The notes: generated from the sequence alone by a model not told the origin. Positions 46,501-58,359 are shown, counted from the first letter of the stretch. The stretch is DNA of 64,000 nucleotides from Sapria himalayana (GCA_029783825.1 JAREIK010002440.1:744001-808000), one strand, 5' to 3'. Numbers and translations: made by a program.

Positions 46501-47100
46501 TTTTCAATTCCAAAACAAACAAAAGACAATCATAATAATGAATCATTTCTTTTCCATACTCATAATTTTCATATTTATTTCATAATTTTTGAAAACATTC
46601 CAAAATTTGCATAATTTGTTTAACAAAATCCCATAAAATTCTCACTTATTAGAAACTATCGCATAGGGTATTCTTATTTTTAGAATAAAAAGATCATAGT
46701 ACCATTGCATAAACCATGGTTCTAATTGTTCAAATTAAAAAATAAAACTTTTATTTTTAAAATAAATGTCTAACCATGTGTTAAAGTTATCCATAAAAAT
46801 AATTTACCGATTCAAGTGGAATCAAAAATTTTTGGATGACCATGGGATTTCCTACATAATAGAATACACAAGTTGATGCTTAATTGTTTGAGCATATCTT
46901 CTTGTAGTTGCAAGATTTTTTAGTGAATTTATAAACATAATAATTATCACATGGGTAAAGGTTCATCACGAAAAGATAAAAAAAGCATCACCCATTTGAA
47001 TACATGCTACAAACACTTCCTTATTATGTTCTCATATACATTGCTCATGTTACATAAATCCTAAACCCTAAGCCATAAAACCTAAATTCATCATCACAAA
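43560..47100. other. AT-rich DNA, no recognisable gene
   Basis: No convincing coding frame. It contains the local direct repeat described separately at 45,251-45,455. A TTACATAAATCCTAAACCC word occurs near 47,050 but no array. Confidence 0.35.
45251..45455. repeat. Local direct repeat
   Basis: CACATTATGTCCTATCATAT occurs at 45,251 and again at 45,341, and ATATAGTTAGTTAGCATCTT occurs at about 45,277 and 45,431. The second copy has about 64 extra bases between the two words. An old short tandem duplication with an insertion or deletion explains it. Confidence 0.7.
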
Positions 47101-47269
47101 TATATAACCGCACACACATGTAAATAAAATTAAATCATATTGAATGCTCACATAATAGACTTCCTGAATACAAACATATAGGACATACACAACTCATGTC
47201 ATTTTCAAGGTACAAATAACATATGTCACATTATCACATGCCTTTCTCAAATATATATCACATATACAT

Positions 47270-47830
47270 GTCATATATCATTTAGCACATCCACAAAATA
47301 CACACTATTCTCTCAAGCATTAACCACCCAAATGCACATGCTCCACACTATTCACACATAATGTTCCACTCAAATGCACACAATATGCACACATTTTGAA
47401 CTCATTCCATTCCACCCAAATGTAGACATATGTGCATATTAATTTTGGTAAAACATACATTATTCACACATTACATTCAATCTACATGGATAACCTATGC
47501 ACACATAATTCTCACTCAAAATGCACACTATGCACACATTCAAATCCACTAGAATACACACTCCATGAACATATTAATTTCATCCAAAACATACTTTATG
47601 CTCACATTTTATTCCATGAGAATGCATACACCATGCACATATTAGTTTCTCTCAAATCATACCCTATGCATAAAATTACTTCCACCCCAAACACACACAC
47701 ATTGCACATAGTTTGCACTTATTTCATTTTTACCCAATATGAATATAGTATGCACACTTTGCACATATGCAATTCCATACAAAAATAATATATATTACAC
47801 ACATAAGCATGCATGCAATTTAACTCGAAA
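47270..47830. repeat. Degenerate ~33-39-bp minisatellite (ATGCACAC-rich)
   Basis: Words like CAAATGCACAC, TATGCACACATT and CATGCACATATTA recur every 30-45 bases, typically about 34, with an intervening TTCCAC/CTCAA segment, across more than 500 bases. This periodicity accounts for the 118-residue open frame at 47,432-47,788, rich in His, Thr and Tyr with a repetitive pattern. I therefore do not call a gene. Confidence 0.65.
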
Positions 47831-49660
47831 CTATAAATTTTTTATACACATGAGCACGCTTGCAATTTTAGCTAAAACACAACAAACAATATAAATTGCA
47901 CATAATTCTTTTACCATTTTCCAAACACATAATCACATATCAACTTTTCATTCCAAACACATATATAAAACAAAGATAATGATTATATATTTCAATTAAT
48001 TCTGAGGTAACTTCCCTTGAAACATTCATCTTAGCTAGTTTCTTCTTTATATTAGTTTAGATCCATCTTTCCCATTTTCCAAAAAATGATGAGAGGGGGG
48101 CGAAGATGATTATCTTGGTCAAAACTTCTTTTTTTTAGTTTTTTTAAATTTATTTTCTCTTGATTATCTTAAATATATTTCATAACCATTGTTAGAAAAA
48201 TAATAGCATTTTCCTTAGAGAGGGAAAACATGAGCAAGCTCTTGAATTTTTTTTAAAAGTTTCAATAAGAGAAAAACTAAGGAAGATTGACATATGTTAT
48301 TATATGTATAAGTTCAAATATTACTAATGTAGTTAGAGTTGTTAGTCAATTTCTCTATAATACTAAGAAATAGCATTAGATTTTTGCTAATAGGCTATTT
48401 ATTTATTTGAGGGATACTTCTTGGATGCATTTGTGTTAATAGTGGCGAGATTATTTTTGTTGGATATTTTATTATGAACTTAGCTAGTGATCATGACATC
48501 AAGAAGGCCACATTAGCATACTTGATATCTTTTGAAGCCAAAATAGTTTCATACTAGACTAAGCATCAAAATTAGATATATAATCATTAGTGAAGCACGA
48601 ATAGAAGCCTTCTAGATAATATTTTTTCAACAACTAGGCATACATCAGGAGATAAGTGTATTAGCTATTATGAAAATTAGAGTGTCATCCACCTTTCAAA
48701 GACTTTTCATTCCATTAAGAATCCAAGTACATAAACATTCAATATCACTGAATTCAAGATGTGATTGAGTCCAAGATATTACATATTGAAATGGTGCATA
48801 ATCATGAGAATTTATCAAACTTGACAAAGTATCTGCCTAGAAAAAACATCGGTTTTGTAGGCATAAATAAAGCTTGGTAGAGCTTACCATATGAAGTAAA
48901 AGAGAATGAATTATTAGGTCCACATCATTTGTAGGCTCAATTTTATTGGTTTTTGGGCTCGTCATTTGAATGCCACACATTTAGCTTTTATTTAAAATAA
49001 AAACATGTTAATCAATTTAATTTTAAAACAAAAACAACACGACATATATAATATAGCTAAACTTTCTTTGTGTATGATGTTATGTTTTTGTGTCTCAATG
49101 TGTGCAATCAAATTACTACATTGGCTAAAAAAGGGAGGTGATTTTGCATGTATGAAGTGCAATCATTGTATCTGAGTGAAAATGTGGAAGAAACATTAAT
49201 ATCCAGAATATTTTCTATCATAAACATTTTTCTTTTCTTATAATCCATAACTTGTTGATGCTATCGGTGTTAAAAATACTGATAAGTCACATTTTTTGGC
49301 TTGATTTAATGTGTTGATCCAAAATCTTATTCAATTTCGTTAAGAGTTCAAAGACAACTCATTCTATATGAGACACTCACGTTTATCAAGTTTGATCTTG
49401 TTTTTGCTATTAATATTTAAATAATACCAATTAGGATCAGATCTACATATTTCATTTTGTTACTCTTTTTTAGTATATTTTACTCATGCCTCAAAAATTC
49501 TAAAAGAATCTCAATGTGCTTTTGTTCTTTATTATATAGCATGCTAAGTGTGGACCAAGATATGTCAAAAGGGCCCTATTGTTTGGGCCCATGTCACAAC
49601 CCACTTTTAGTCGCCCAAACACAACATGACATTCCCAAATCCGTGTTTGAGATAATTGTT
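47830..49660. other. AT-rich DNA, no recognisable gene
   Basis: No frame is convincing. Near 49,559-49,600 a short pair of inverted words (TATGTCAAAAGGGCCC and GGGCCCATGTCACA) resembles two hAT termini back to back, see findings. The remainder lies immediately left of the gypsy LTR. Confidence 0.35.
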
Positions 49661-49662
49661 AG

Positions 49663-50094
49663 TGTCACGGCCTAATAAAATTTTAGAAATATTAATCTGT
49701 GGAATAGTCTTTTAAAGACTTCTAAAAAGATTTTGAAGAGGTTTTAGAAGAATTCCTAGAAAGTTCCAAAGGTTTCAAGGCATGCTCCCATTCTTTAATA
49801 ATCTAGTGATTTCTTATGTAATGAGATTGTGACATGTAATAAAATCTAAGCTATTGATGAATGAGAACTCTCATTATATAAAAGAGTCCTCTCACCATTA
49901 TATTCACTCAAATTTCATTTTAATTTATTTTCATTCTCTAAATATTTCTCTCTTGATAAGCTTATAGTCATAACTCTTGTAAGAAGCAAGAGCATGATGA
50001 CTTGAGTAATTGAGAACAAAAATCCTAGCATAAGGTCACACATATAACACTAAAGCCTATGACCCATGACAAGTATCTAAGGTAGTCGACTTCC
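49663..50094 (+). mobile_element. 5' LTR of the gypsy element
   Basis: Starts TGTCACGGCC. The segment from about 49,790 (TTCTTATGTAATGAGATTGTGACATG) through about 50,071 aligns with 54,601-54,894, including CTCATTATATAAAAGAGTCC (promoter-like TATATAAA), GCAAGAGCA and CCTAGCATAAGGTC. The exact 3' border is between 50,071 and 50,095. Confidence 0.7.
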
Positions 50095-50095
50095 T

Positions 50096-50107
50096 TGGTA
50101 TGACATC
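50096..50107 (+). other. Primer-binding site relic
   Basis: TGGTATGACATC differs at three to four places from TGGTATCAGAGC, the site complementary to initiator tRNA-Met used by most plant Ty3-gypsy elements. It lies right after the LTR and before gag, as expected. Confidence 0.6.
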
Positions 50108-50151
50108 AATTTATGGCTTAGACAAGATGATATGAAAGGATGCAATATCCA

Positions 50152-51120
50152 TGGAAGCTCAAATGACTAAGGTAGAATTGGTTATTAGTAAATTGTGGAA
50201 TAAATTTGAGGATTTGGTAAGTGCATCAAGGAGGTGACTTCCTTGAAGAAACAACTTTCGAGATGAGATGCAAAGTACCCTCAATATTATATTGGAAATA
50301 CTTAACCAAAATAATTCTATTTTAGAATTCATAGTAATAGTTATGAAAGATGAGATAGAGAAATAAAAAATATAGATTTCAACTTGCAACAGACCATTAG
50401 AGAGCATATTGATTGGCCAAATAACTCCACCATGGGTGGATGTCATGAAGTCAAAGAAATTTAAATGTACTCAAGCAGTGAAATAGGTTCATAACTTCTC
50501 ATAGGGAATAGAGTAATATTTCAGAGTAATGGATATTATGAGCGACATTAACAAGGTTATTACTACTTCAATGTATTTGGTAGATGGTTCATTATTTAGT
50601 TGTGAAAAAGTTGTGAGAATACTAATATTCATACTTGAGAATTGTTCAAATAGAAGTTCTGTCAATAATTTTATCTAGAGAATGTGAAAGATGAAGCAAA
50701 GGCTAAGTTACAGAGATTAACCCAATGTACTGAAGTAAGATACTATGTACATATGTTTTCTAAATTAATACTTCAAATTTTTGATCTTGGTGAGAAAAAA
50801 ACCTTTTCTTTTATGGATGGTCTCAAACTCTGGACTAAGCAAGAATTGCATATAATAGGTATCCAGGAACTCACACATGCAATGTTGGTATCCGAATCTA
50901 TTGTAGAATTTAAGAAGATGAACAAACTCAACTCTTCCAAGAGGAAAGAGAAGAATCCGGTTAATCGAGATAAATAGCCAATAAATAACTAGCTAATGAC
51001 AAGTAAAAAATTATCCAAAAATAACAAAAAAAAGATTGCTAGCCTGTTTTCTTTGTGATGGGTCACACTAGATTTTTGATTATCTCAATCAAAACAATTT
51101 TTTTGCTAATGACATAAAAA
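50152..51120 (+). pseudogene. gag of the gypsy element
   Basis: Opens ATG at 50,152 with MEAQMTKVELVISKLWNKFE, the usual start of this gag class. 50,684-50,977 is still open and holds the capsid part ending with QELTHAMLVSESIVEFKK. A zinc knuckle relic follows at about 51,044: CFLCDGSH, then a stop and FDY where the last Cys should be. Frame breaks occur near 50,230 and 50,660. Confidence 0.75.
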
Positions 51121-51152
51121 ATGAAGAGTCACAAAAATATATTGTTAAATTG

Positions 51153-51160
51153 AGTTTGAT
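51153..51160. repeat. Left 8-bp target duplication of the nested hAT element
   Basis: AGTTTGAT, identical to 51,592-51,599. An 8-bp duplication is the hallmark of hAT insertion. Confidence 0.95.
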
Positions 51161-51591
51161 TAGATGTGTCAAGTGGGCCAGGCCAGTCTGGCCCGACACG
51201 AAGCACGGCATAGGAATGACCCGTGCCCGTGCTCGTGCTGGGCTTGCCCTCGACACTAGTCGTGCCGTGCCGGGCCGAGGGATTTCGATTCACGTGCCTT
51301 GCCAGGCACTGCACGAATGCCTGGCACGTGGGCACGATACATATGACAACGCACTAAGTGTGGTCATGATGAGCCGATGCCGATGGGCTAGGCTCGCCAA
51401 GCCCCAAAAAAGTGATGGCGGCATGCCGTCGAAACCTGGGCCGCAGGCCCATGCCGGGCTTGACCTCCATTGAATCGTACTGGGCCAAGCACGACACGGT
51501 TACTGTATTGTGCCATCCATGGCCCAACATGGTAGCCCGATTGGACGGCCCAAAACTAGGTTGGCCCGATCCGGCCCATTTGACACCACTA
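51161..51591. mobile_element. 431-bp non-autonomous hAT element nested in the gypsy element
   Basis: Starts TAGATGTGTCAAGTGGGCC and ends GGCCCATTTGACACCACTA; the termini are inverted repeats matching at 16 of 19 positions. It is flanked by perfect 8-bp duplications (AGTTTGAT). The interior is strikingly GC-rich for this window, built of GGCCC, GGCACG, CGTGCC and GCCGGGC words with internal inverted repeats. All open frames inside it, on both strands, are by-products of this composition and of stop-codon scarcity. The terminal repeat is shared with 733-751 and 16,669-16,728, so one hAT family made all three. Confidence 0.95.
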
Positions 51592-51599
51592 AGTTTGAT
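51592..51599. repeat. Right 8-bp target duplication of the nested hAT element
   Basis: AGTTTGAT, identical to 51,153-51,160. Removing the element and one copy restores the gypsy sequence between zinc knuckle and protease. Confidence 0.95.
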
Positions 51600-52080
51600 A
51601 TTGTTGATCTTGATCAAAAACATAATGTTCGAAATATAAAGATATTTGATATTCATGAATTTTATTATTATTTGTTATTATATCAAAGCATTGGTAGATA
51701 TAGGTAGATCTAATCTTTTTATTTACAAATGAATGACAAATAAATTAAATATAGAGGTACAATTAGGAAATTAGAAGGAAAAAAAAAATAGTCAAAGTAA
51801 TTCTCTTGAATAACCATCACTTAGTACTCGAGTTTAATTTTTTAGATTGAGTAAACACACTTATGGTTCCATTTATCGATTGCATATGTATTTTAGATTC
51901 TATTTTTTAGATTGGATAATCTCAATGAATATTATCAACAATTGCATATGAATTCTAGCAAAAGTAATAGGATGAAATAAAATAACTTATCTCATGGCTC
52001 TAAAGATTTATAAGAATTTAAAGACATTCGTGAGGTGTTATATAAGTATTGAAATTTCTTGACTTATTTCGAGTTGACAT
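51600..52080 (+). pseudogene. Protease region of the gypsy pol
   Basis: KALVDIGRSNLFIY at about 51,685-51,727 corresponds to the aspartic protease site 'ALVDTGATHNFI'; the active DTG is now DIG. The upstream part lies on the other side of the hAT insertion. No intact protease could be made. Confidence 0.7.
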
Positions 52081-53290
52081 GTCTCACAAATTACCAATGA
52101 AATTACCATCGAAGAGGAAGGTGGTACATGAAATTGAGTTGATACCAAATACTCTGCCAATTGCCAAAATACCCTATCGAATAGCTCCCTTAGAACCTAA
52201 ACATATATGATGCTCGTATTTTATCGAATAATCAAAGAAGAAGAAACTAAATGAGGTGATTGATGTGGGGTAAATTTGGGCTTTAAAGCCTCCATATGAT
52301 GTTCATATTTTATTTCAAAGAAAATATAATAGATTATTATGTTTGCGTAAATACTTTGATTATTGGGTTCTCAAAAAGTCGACATTAAAGGATTTTGTAA
52401 AGTAATTTTCAAACTAGAATTAAGAATGGGGTATTATCAAGTGTGAATAACAGAAGGAAATGAATCAAAGATGATATTTGTAATGAGATATAAGTCATAT
52501 GAATTCTTGGTGACTCTTTTGTACTTACAAATATATCAACCACATGTTGTATATAGAAAATTATTAGAAAAATATATTGATTATTTGAGACAAGTATTTT
52601 AAATCTTGTAAGAAATTAAATTAAATGTCAAATAAGAGAAATGTTTTGTTGTGCAATCACAAGTTATACTTCTGGGCCATTTTATGAGAGATTGAGTAAT
52701 ACAGATGGATAAAGAGTGTTTGGGTTATTATCGGATGGGAGCTATCAATTAAAGTCTTGAATTGAGATCATTTCTTTGGTTGGATAATAATTATTATTAT
52801 TTCATTCGGGAATATTCTCATATTTTCACACAATTAATTAATATGTTCCAAAAAAGAATGGTTTGGAAGTAGATAAAGCTTGTTAAGAAGCTTTTGATCA
52901 TTTTAAGCAAGCTATTATATAAGAGTTTGTCCTACCCTTGCCTAACCATTCGAAACTATGGGAAGTACACATGAATACTTTGGATTTTGTAATCAGAGGC
53001 ATACTTGTCCAAGAATACCATCAAATTATATTTGAAAGTTAGAAGTTGGATGAAACTTTAAAATGGCATACAAATGCATGAAAAAAAAAATAATGGTAAT
53101 AATTATTTATTTCTAAGTATTGAGATACATTTTTTGGATCAACATTTGTTGTAAAAAGTGATAACAAAAATACTAACTATTTCCAAACATAAAAAAAGCT
53201 TAACTCCAAAATAAGCATGATGGCAAAAATTTCTTGCTATGTTTGATTATACATTGAAATACAAGTCAGTAAGAACTAATATGATAGTAT
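52080..53290 (+). pseudogene. Reverse transcriptase and RNase H of the gypsy pol
   Basis: RT begins with KLPSKRKVVHEIELIPNT and KIPYRIAPLE at about 52,097-52,190. GYYQV with ITEGNESKMIFVMRYKSYEF follows near 52,430-52,510. The YVDD-like box near 52,570 is lost. RNase H is recognisable from FTQLINMFQK near 52,815, through NYGKYT (the 'KLWEVHTDAS' place) near 52,960, to STFVV-SD-NKNTNYFQT and KKLNSK near 53,145-53,205. Multiple frame changes. Confidence 0.8.
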
Positions 53291-54340
53291 TAGAGAAAAG
53301 ATTCTAAGATCTTAGCCAGTCACACACATGATTGAAAGATAATATTAGAGAATGATGTCTAAAGATCCTATAATTAGATCTCTTATGGAGTATGTCATAG
53401 AGAGGGAAAGATTCTAAGATCTTAGGTGGAAGATGAGTTACTCTTGACAAAGAGATAAAGATTGCATGTCCCCTCAATTGAGAAATTATGAAAAGAAATC
53501 ATACATGAGTATCATGATTCCAAGTAGGTCAGTCATCCAGGTATGCATCATATCATAGCTCTACTAGAGTATCAATATTATTAGCCATATATACAAATTG
53601 ATGTTAAAGCCTATGTGAAAACTTGTCTAGCTTGTCAATAAGATAAGGTGAAGAGAAATACAATATTTAAGTCTTATACAACCATTACAAATCTTAAACA
53701 TTCATGGGAGAGTGTCTCCATGGAATTTATTGTAAGATTTCCCAAAATTGATAGTTTTAGAAGAATTATGACAGTAGTTGATTGATTCTCAAAATATGTT
53801 AATTTTATCCATGTCATGAAATAATATATAATGGAGGAAGCAAAAGAATTATTTCTTATGAATACTGTGAAGTATTGAGGTATCTCTCAATCCATACTCA
53901 ATGATCGAGATGGCTGATTGTGATTCACATGGCATTTTTGTATAGAATTTTTCAAGTTAATGACATCAAATCTGAATTTTTTAATGAGTATTCACCTCAA
54001 ACCAATGGACATACAAAAAGGATAAATGATTTATTAGAGAGTTTTGTGGCACTTAGGGAATGCCCCATAAAGGGATTGTCAAAACTACTTGATGTTGCAT
54101 AATTTTCTTATAACTTACAACGAGGAGAAGTAACAGAATAAAATCTATTTCAAATTGTGAAAGGACTATAACCATATACCTCAAACACAATTATAATGGA
54201 ATATACAAGACCAAATTCAACAGGTTATCATCATGCCTAAGAATGACAACAAATTGACTTGACTCGAATTAAATTGCACAGAGAAGTCAAACAATCAAAG
54301 AAATAGGCTGATAGTAAATGAAGAAATATGCATTATCAAG
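53290..54340 (+). pseudogene. Integrase of the gypsy pol
   Basis: The H2C2 zinc domain is at about 53,505-53,650: HPGMHHIIALLEYQYY then YVKTCLACQ. The catalytic core starts SWESVSMEFIVRFPKIDSF near 53,705 (first catalytic Asp replaced by Glu in MEFI) and continues RIMTVVD-FSKYVNFIHV. The later core is at 53,900-54,102: FQVNDIKSEFFNEYSPQTNG with KRINDLLESF, where the last catalytic Glu region is in frame. The order and spacing match plant chromovirus integrases. Confidence 0.85.
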
Positions 54341-54600
54341 TGGGAGTCTTAGTGTTGGTAAAGCTCCACATAGTGTTGTGGCACAAAGATGTACACAAAT
54401 AACTAGTGTGAAGGTATGATGGGCCCAATTGTATTCTCAAAAGGATTGGTAATGTATCCTATCAAATTGATTTATCTTAAAAACTTTAAGTGCATCTAAC
54501 ATTTCATGCGAGCATGCTGAAGCAATTTTAAAAGGATAAAGGTGATTCAACATGAGCCAAGTCACATCGATACATTAAATTTGAGTCAAGGTCTTTTTCT
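54340..54600 (+). pseudogene. Chromodomain-like tail of the gypsy pol
   Basis: Contains WHKDVHK, RYDGPNCILKRIGNVSYQID and HLTFHASMLKQF, the stretch that in chromoviral integrases precedes the chromodomain ('YEGPFKVLERVGNVAYRLxLP..IHxVFHVSxLK'). The chromodomain itself is not seen; the reading runs into the 3' LTR, consistent with a deletion at this joint. Confidence 0.7.
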
Positions 54601-54894
54601 ATTCTAGAATATTCTAAGAATTTATTATGTAATAAGATTATGACATATAATAAAATATGAGCCATTAGGGTAAGAGAGCACTTATTATATAAGAGAGTTT
54701 TCTAATTATTATACTGACGCAAGTTTCAATTTTAATTTATCTCTCCAATTATTACTCTCTCTTGCTAAGTTTGTGTATGATCTTGTGAATGTAATTATTA
54801 TGAGAGGCAAGAGCAAGTTGACTTGGGAATCCGAGGAAAAAAATTTCTTAGCATAAGGTTGCATGTATAGTACTAAAGCTTCTGATACTTGACA
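54601..54894 (+). mobile_element. 3' LTR of the gypsy element (5'-deleted)
   Basis: Aligns with 49,790-50,071 of the 5' LTR along its whole length: TTTATTATGTAATAAGATTATGACAT, TATTATATAAGAGAG, GAGAGGCAAGAGCAAG, CTTAGCATAAGGTTGCATG and the end TTGACA. By eye the two LTRs differ at many positions, so the insertion is old. Confidence 0.75.
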
Positions 54895-56460
54895 TCATCA
54901 CGTGATAAGGCCCATATCATATCAAGCTCGTTGTTTATGCATGTGCGCCAAATTCAATTCAGCATTGCATGATGGCTCAAGTGAGTCAAAACTAACCTAA
55001 TTCCAATTTAGTATGTGTACTCATGTACCTTCAATTTTAAAATATCCAATTAAAAGCATGTGAAGCGAATGCACCCCTATTCTAAATTAAAATTGACAAT
55101 ATGTTGGATTGAATTAATGGAGAACTAACCCAATTTTATAATTTTTTTAAAAATTAAAAATATGTGCAACAACTCGATAGTCATTGTGCATCACCATTTG
55201 CCATGTGATTTGCGTCATGTGTCATCACCCACATGGGCAGGCATGACTCGGCAAAGATTTTTTTTAAAAAAATAGCCAAGTGGCCATCCTATATTGGCCA
55301 CTAAATTACCACTAAAATAATCCTTGACAAAACCCAACAAAATAGAATGTTCCATACCATATTTATTATATTTAAAAATTATGTTTTTTTAACATATAAA
55401 AATTCTATAAATAAGTAATTTTGATTTTTATATTTCTCATCAATTCAAACTACCTCATCTCTTCGCACTCTATTGTAACTCTCTCTCTCTCTCTATGAAA
55501 ATTCTCTCTAAAAATTCTCTCAATTTCCCTCTAAATTTTCATTCAGTATATCCTATTATTGTAGTAGAGGGTTTTTTTTTTCAAAAATAATCATATCTTA
55601 TAAATAATGATAGAGAGCATTCTATCCAAAAAATCATGCTCCATGAAATTATGGTTGCAAATCTATAAATTTACAAGAAGCATGTTTATTTTTTTTTTAG
55701 TTTTATATAATAGAAAATTAGACAGATTAAAAATTTCATTCTACCTACAACCCTGGAAATATATTAAATATTAATTGTAATAAAAATAAAATTAATATTA
55801 TAGATTAATTTGATATAGATAACAACATGACCTAAATGTCTGAGACTAGTTTGTTATTAATTTTTCCATTAGGCACTTAAAAAATTTAGGTTACATAAAC
55901 AAATATCTCAAGTTTAGAATAATTTTAATATAATTAAAAATAAAAATATTATAAGAATCAAAAAAGATTCGGCCCAATGTAGTATTATAAAGTTTGCTAG
56001 AGAATGTATTACTTAGTTGGTTTCTAGTAAGAGTCATCCACTTAAATTACCAAAGATAAAAGACTTGGAGTATTAGTGAATGATATAATCATAAATCATG
56101 TCTTTTAAATCATCATGCTTATATTAGGATCACTAGGTCAACTTTAAAAAGAGTAGTGGAGTAGTTTTTGTAACATCCAATATATGGACTAGTCATGATA
56201 ATATTCCTTATATATGAATCATCACGCACTTTATTAATTCTAACTAAAAACTAAATAAAAGAATATTATAATTTCATGAGATTCTAAATCATTAATTGTC
56301 ATGTCATATATGATAGCATTTTGAAAATATTTAGGGAATAAGAAATACATAATAAAATTTATAATATAATATTTGATAAAATTTCAAATAATTATGTCAC
56401 AATAAGTATATTCGTAAGAACCATTAGAGAGGATCTTATAGATGAGTTATTCCATGTTAG
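54895..56460. other. Mostly anonymous DNA with a promoter-like patch
   Basis: No gene found. The part 54,895-55,330 is less AT-rich. A promoter-like arrangement occurs at about 55,408-55,500 (see separate entry) but no downstream reading frame follows. Confidence 0.3.
55405..55500 (+). promoter_or_regulatory. TATA box plus CT-rich leader, promoter-like
   Basis: TCTATAAATAAG at about 55,406 is followed some 35-80 bases downstream by a pyrimidine-rich leader with (CT)8 at 55,478-55,494, the usual look of a plant TATA promoter or a transposon promoter. No open frame is found downstream, so it is at best an orphan or relic. Confidence 0.25.
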
Positions 56461-57270
56461 ATATATATGTCACATAATGAAATATTAAAGGCATCAATAA
56501 ATACCTGCATGTCTTTCACATATAAAAATTCAAGCCTAAACATTTCATATTACTTTTTTTTCAAAAGGTGTCTACAAACCAATTGGCCTTGTTTTAATTA
56601 TAGTCAGGTTAGACTAGACCACCCCAACAACCTAATTCGCTTCCTTAGTAGTTTCCAACACAGATTAAAGAATTTAACGACAATCATCAACATTCAAAGT
56701 TGAATCAACAATAATATTTCTTTCCATCACAGTGATAGAAAGAAAAGCTTGATGGAGCTTAAAAATAGTCTCATAAAAACGCATCTTTAACATATTAGTG
56801 CACAACTTAAGATGAATTTTACCAACTTTAATAACATGGCATAATATGATGGATGCGCAAAAAAAAAAAATCAAATGCCTTTTTTAATTATGTTTTTTGT
56901 TTTCTACGATTTAAGACTGAAATATTGATCTACCGAGAAATAGAAAGATAAGCAAAAAAAAAAAAAAAAAAAAAAAAAAATCGAGTCCATAATTCATCAA
57001 GGATTATCAAAATAAAAAAATTGAAATAATCAACAATATTTGAAAAAAAAAATGAAAAACATGAGCCTCGAGCCCCAAAGTCAACCCATATAAGGCCCCC
57101 ATCCTAGCAACATTAAAAGCAAGCACCCTAGGAAACATATCAGACATCCCTATGAATCAAACTTCTTTTATCAGTTAGACTACCATGTTGATTGCTAAAC
57201 ATAGAGTTATCATCATATTTTATGGTAAAAAATTGGTTCTTATCAACAAATATTCTATTGCATGTCATCA

Positions 57271-57321
<51 letters not shown>

Positions 57322-58340
57322 CATTATTATTAAACACAGATCTAATATCATTGAATATTATCGAACATGTTCAATAAACATAAAAATTATATCTTAAGTT
57401 CCTAAAAATTATCAAACGACCAAGGTATTTTATTAAAACAAACAATGTATTTCATGAAATAGACAAGTGAGGATGATCAAATATATGTCATTCCACACGT
57501 CACATAGCATCAAAATTAGTTGAATAGTTAAAAAATAGAACAAAATTTAATTGAATTATTATCATACTCAATCGAATTTATCGAATTTATTAGCGTCATT
57601 ACACATTCAATGATCTCTACTTGAAAGTGAACAAAAAGTATATACGCTATGTAAGGAATATCATGAAACACAATTTAAAATGATTTTAAACTTATCCGTC
57701 ACAATTTTATGAGATTAATCTTCATTAATCATTTATCATTCAATCAAAAAATAAATTTTATCACTGCTATCAAACGTGGAATTTTTAGATTTTAATGGAA
57801 GAAATTTTAAAATCAAGGAATATTTTTGTCTAAATAACATCATAAGCATATAAATTTGACCAATGCAAAATTTTTAATTGAAGAGTTTTAAAATGATTTC
57901 CTAAAATGAAATGAAATCAATTGGAAAATATTTGTTTATTAAGGAAAATAATTTTGATCGCAATAATAATTAGGCAATTTCACTTGGGTAGCCTAAATGC
58001 ATTTTCAAAACAGGACTCTATAATTTTGAAATAACATCCACAATAACTAAAATAGATATTTTTTTTAAAAATATATATTTCTTCAATTTCTTCTTGTACT
58101 TAAGATTCAAATGTGGTTAAATTGTTCGTGAAATTGGAATCATCACTTGTAATATTTAATTTTAAAATTGAAATCATTTTAAATAATAATTAAAAAAATC
58201 ACCAACTATTTAAGTTTACAAAAAATGCATCAAACTAAAAAATATTAAAATTCCAATGCACTAAAATATTAAAACTCAAAACGCTAGCATTCTGCCACTT
58301 TAGTATGCCACGACATTTACAAAATATAATATATTTTTTT
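56460..58340. other. AT-rich DNA with simple repeats, no firm gene
   Basis: Minus-strand 56,674-56,874 has an open frame of 66 codons with no recognisable motif. Poly(A) of about 26 bases lies at 56,955-56,980 and a long TTA tract at 57,273-57,322. Nothing else can be identified. Confidence 0.35.
57273..57330. repeat. TTA/ATT microsatellite, about 17 units
   Basis: Almost perfect (TTA)n with one C interruption near 57,321. It generates runs of Ile, Leu or Asn in all short frames that cross it, which are not genes. Confidence 0.95.
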
Positions 58341-58359
58341 TATTTCAAAAAAAAAAAAA

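Larger units (their letters stand above)
49663..54894 (+). mobile_element. Dead Ty3-gypsy (chromovirus-like) element with both LTRs
   Basis: A whole element in order: 5' LTR, primer-binding site, gag, zinc knuckle, protease, RT, RNase H, integrase, chromodomain-like tail, 3' LTR. Length about 5.2 kb, of which 0.43 kb is a nested hAT element (51,161-51,591). Gag-protease-RT-RNase H-integrase order defines Ty3-gypsy, and the H-X-SNLKP-like tail before the LTR fits chromoviruses. Stops and shifts affect every domain, so it cannot encode proteins. The 3' LTR lacks the first ~125 bases of the 5' LTR, suggesting a deletion across the end of pol and the start of the LTR. Confidence 0.85.

Noticed and set aside
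47432..47788. 118-codon open frame as a gene
   Set aside because: Coincides with a degenerate minisatellite; no domain, splice or composition evidence.
51129..51656. Five overlapping open frames on both strands, up to 107 codons
   Set aside because: All lie in the GC-rich 431-bp hAT element, where stop codons are rare. Sequences are Arg/Pro/Gly-rich noise without motifs.
57140..57397. Frames with poly-Asn, poly-Ile or poly-Leu
   Set aside because: Produced by the TTA microsatellite at 57,273-57,330.
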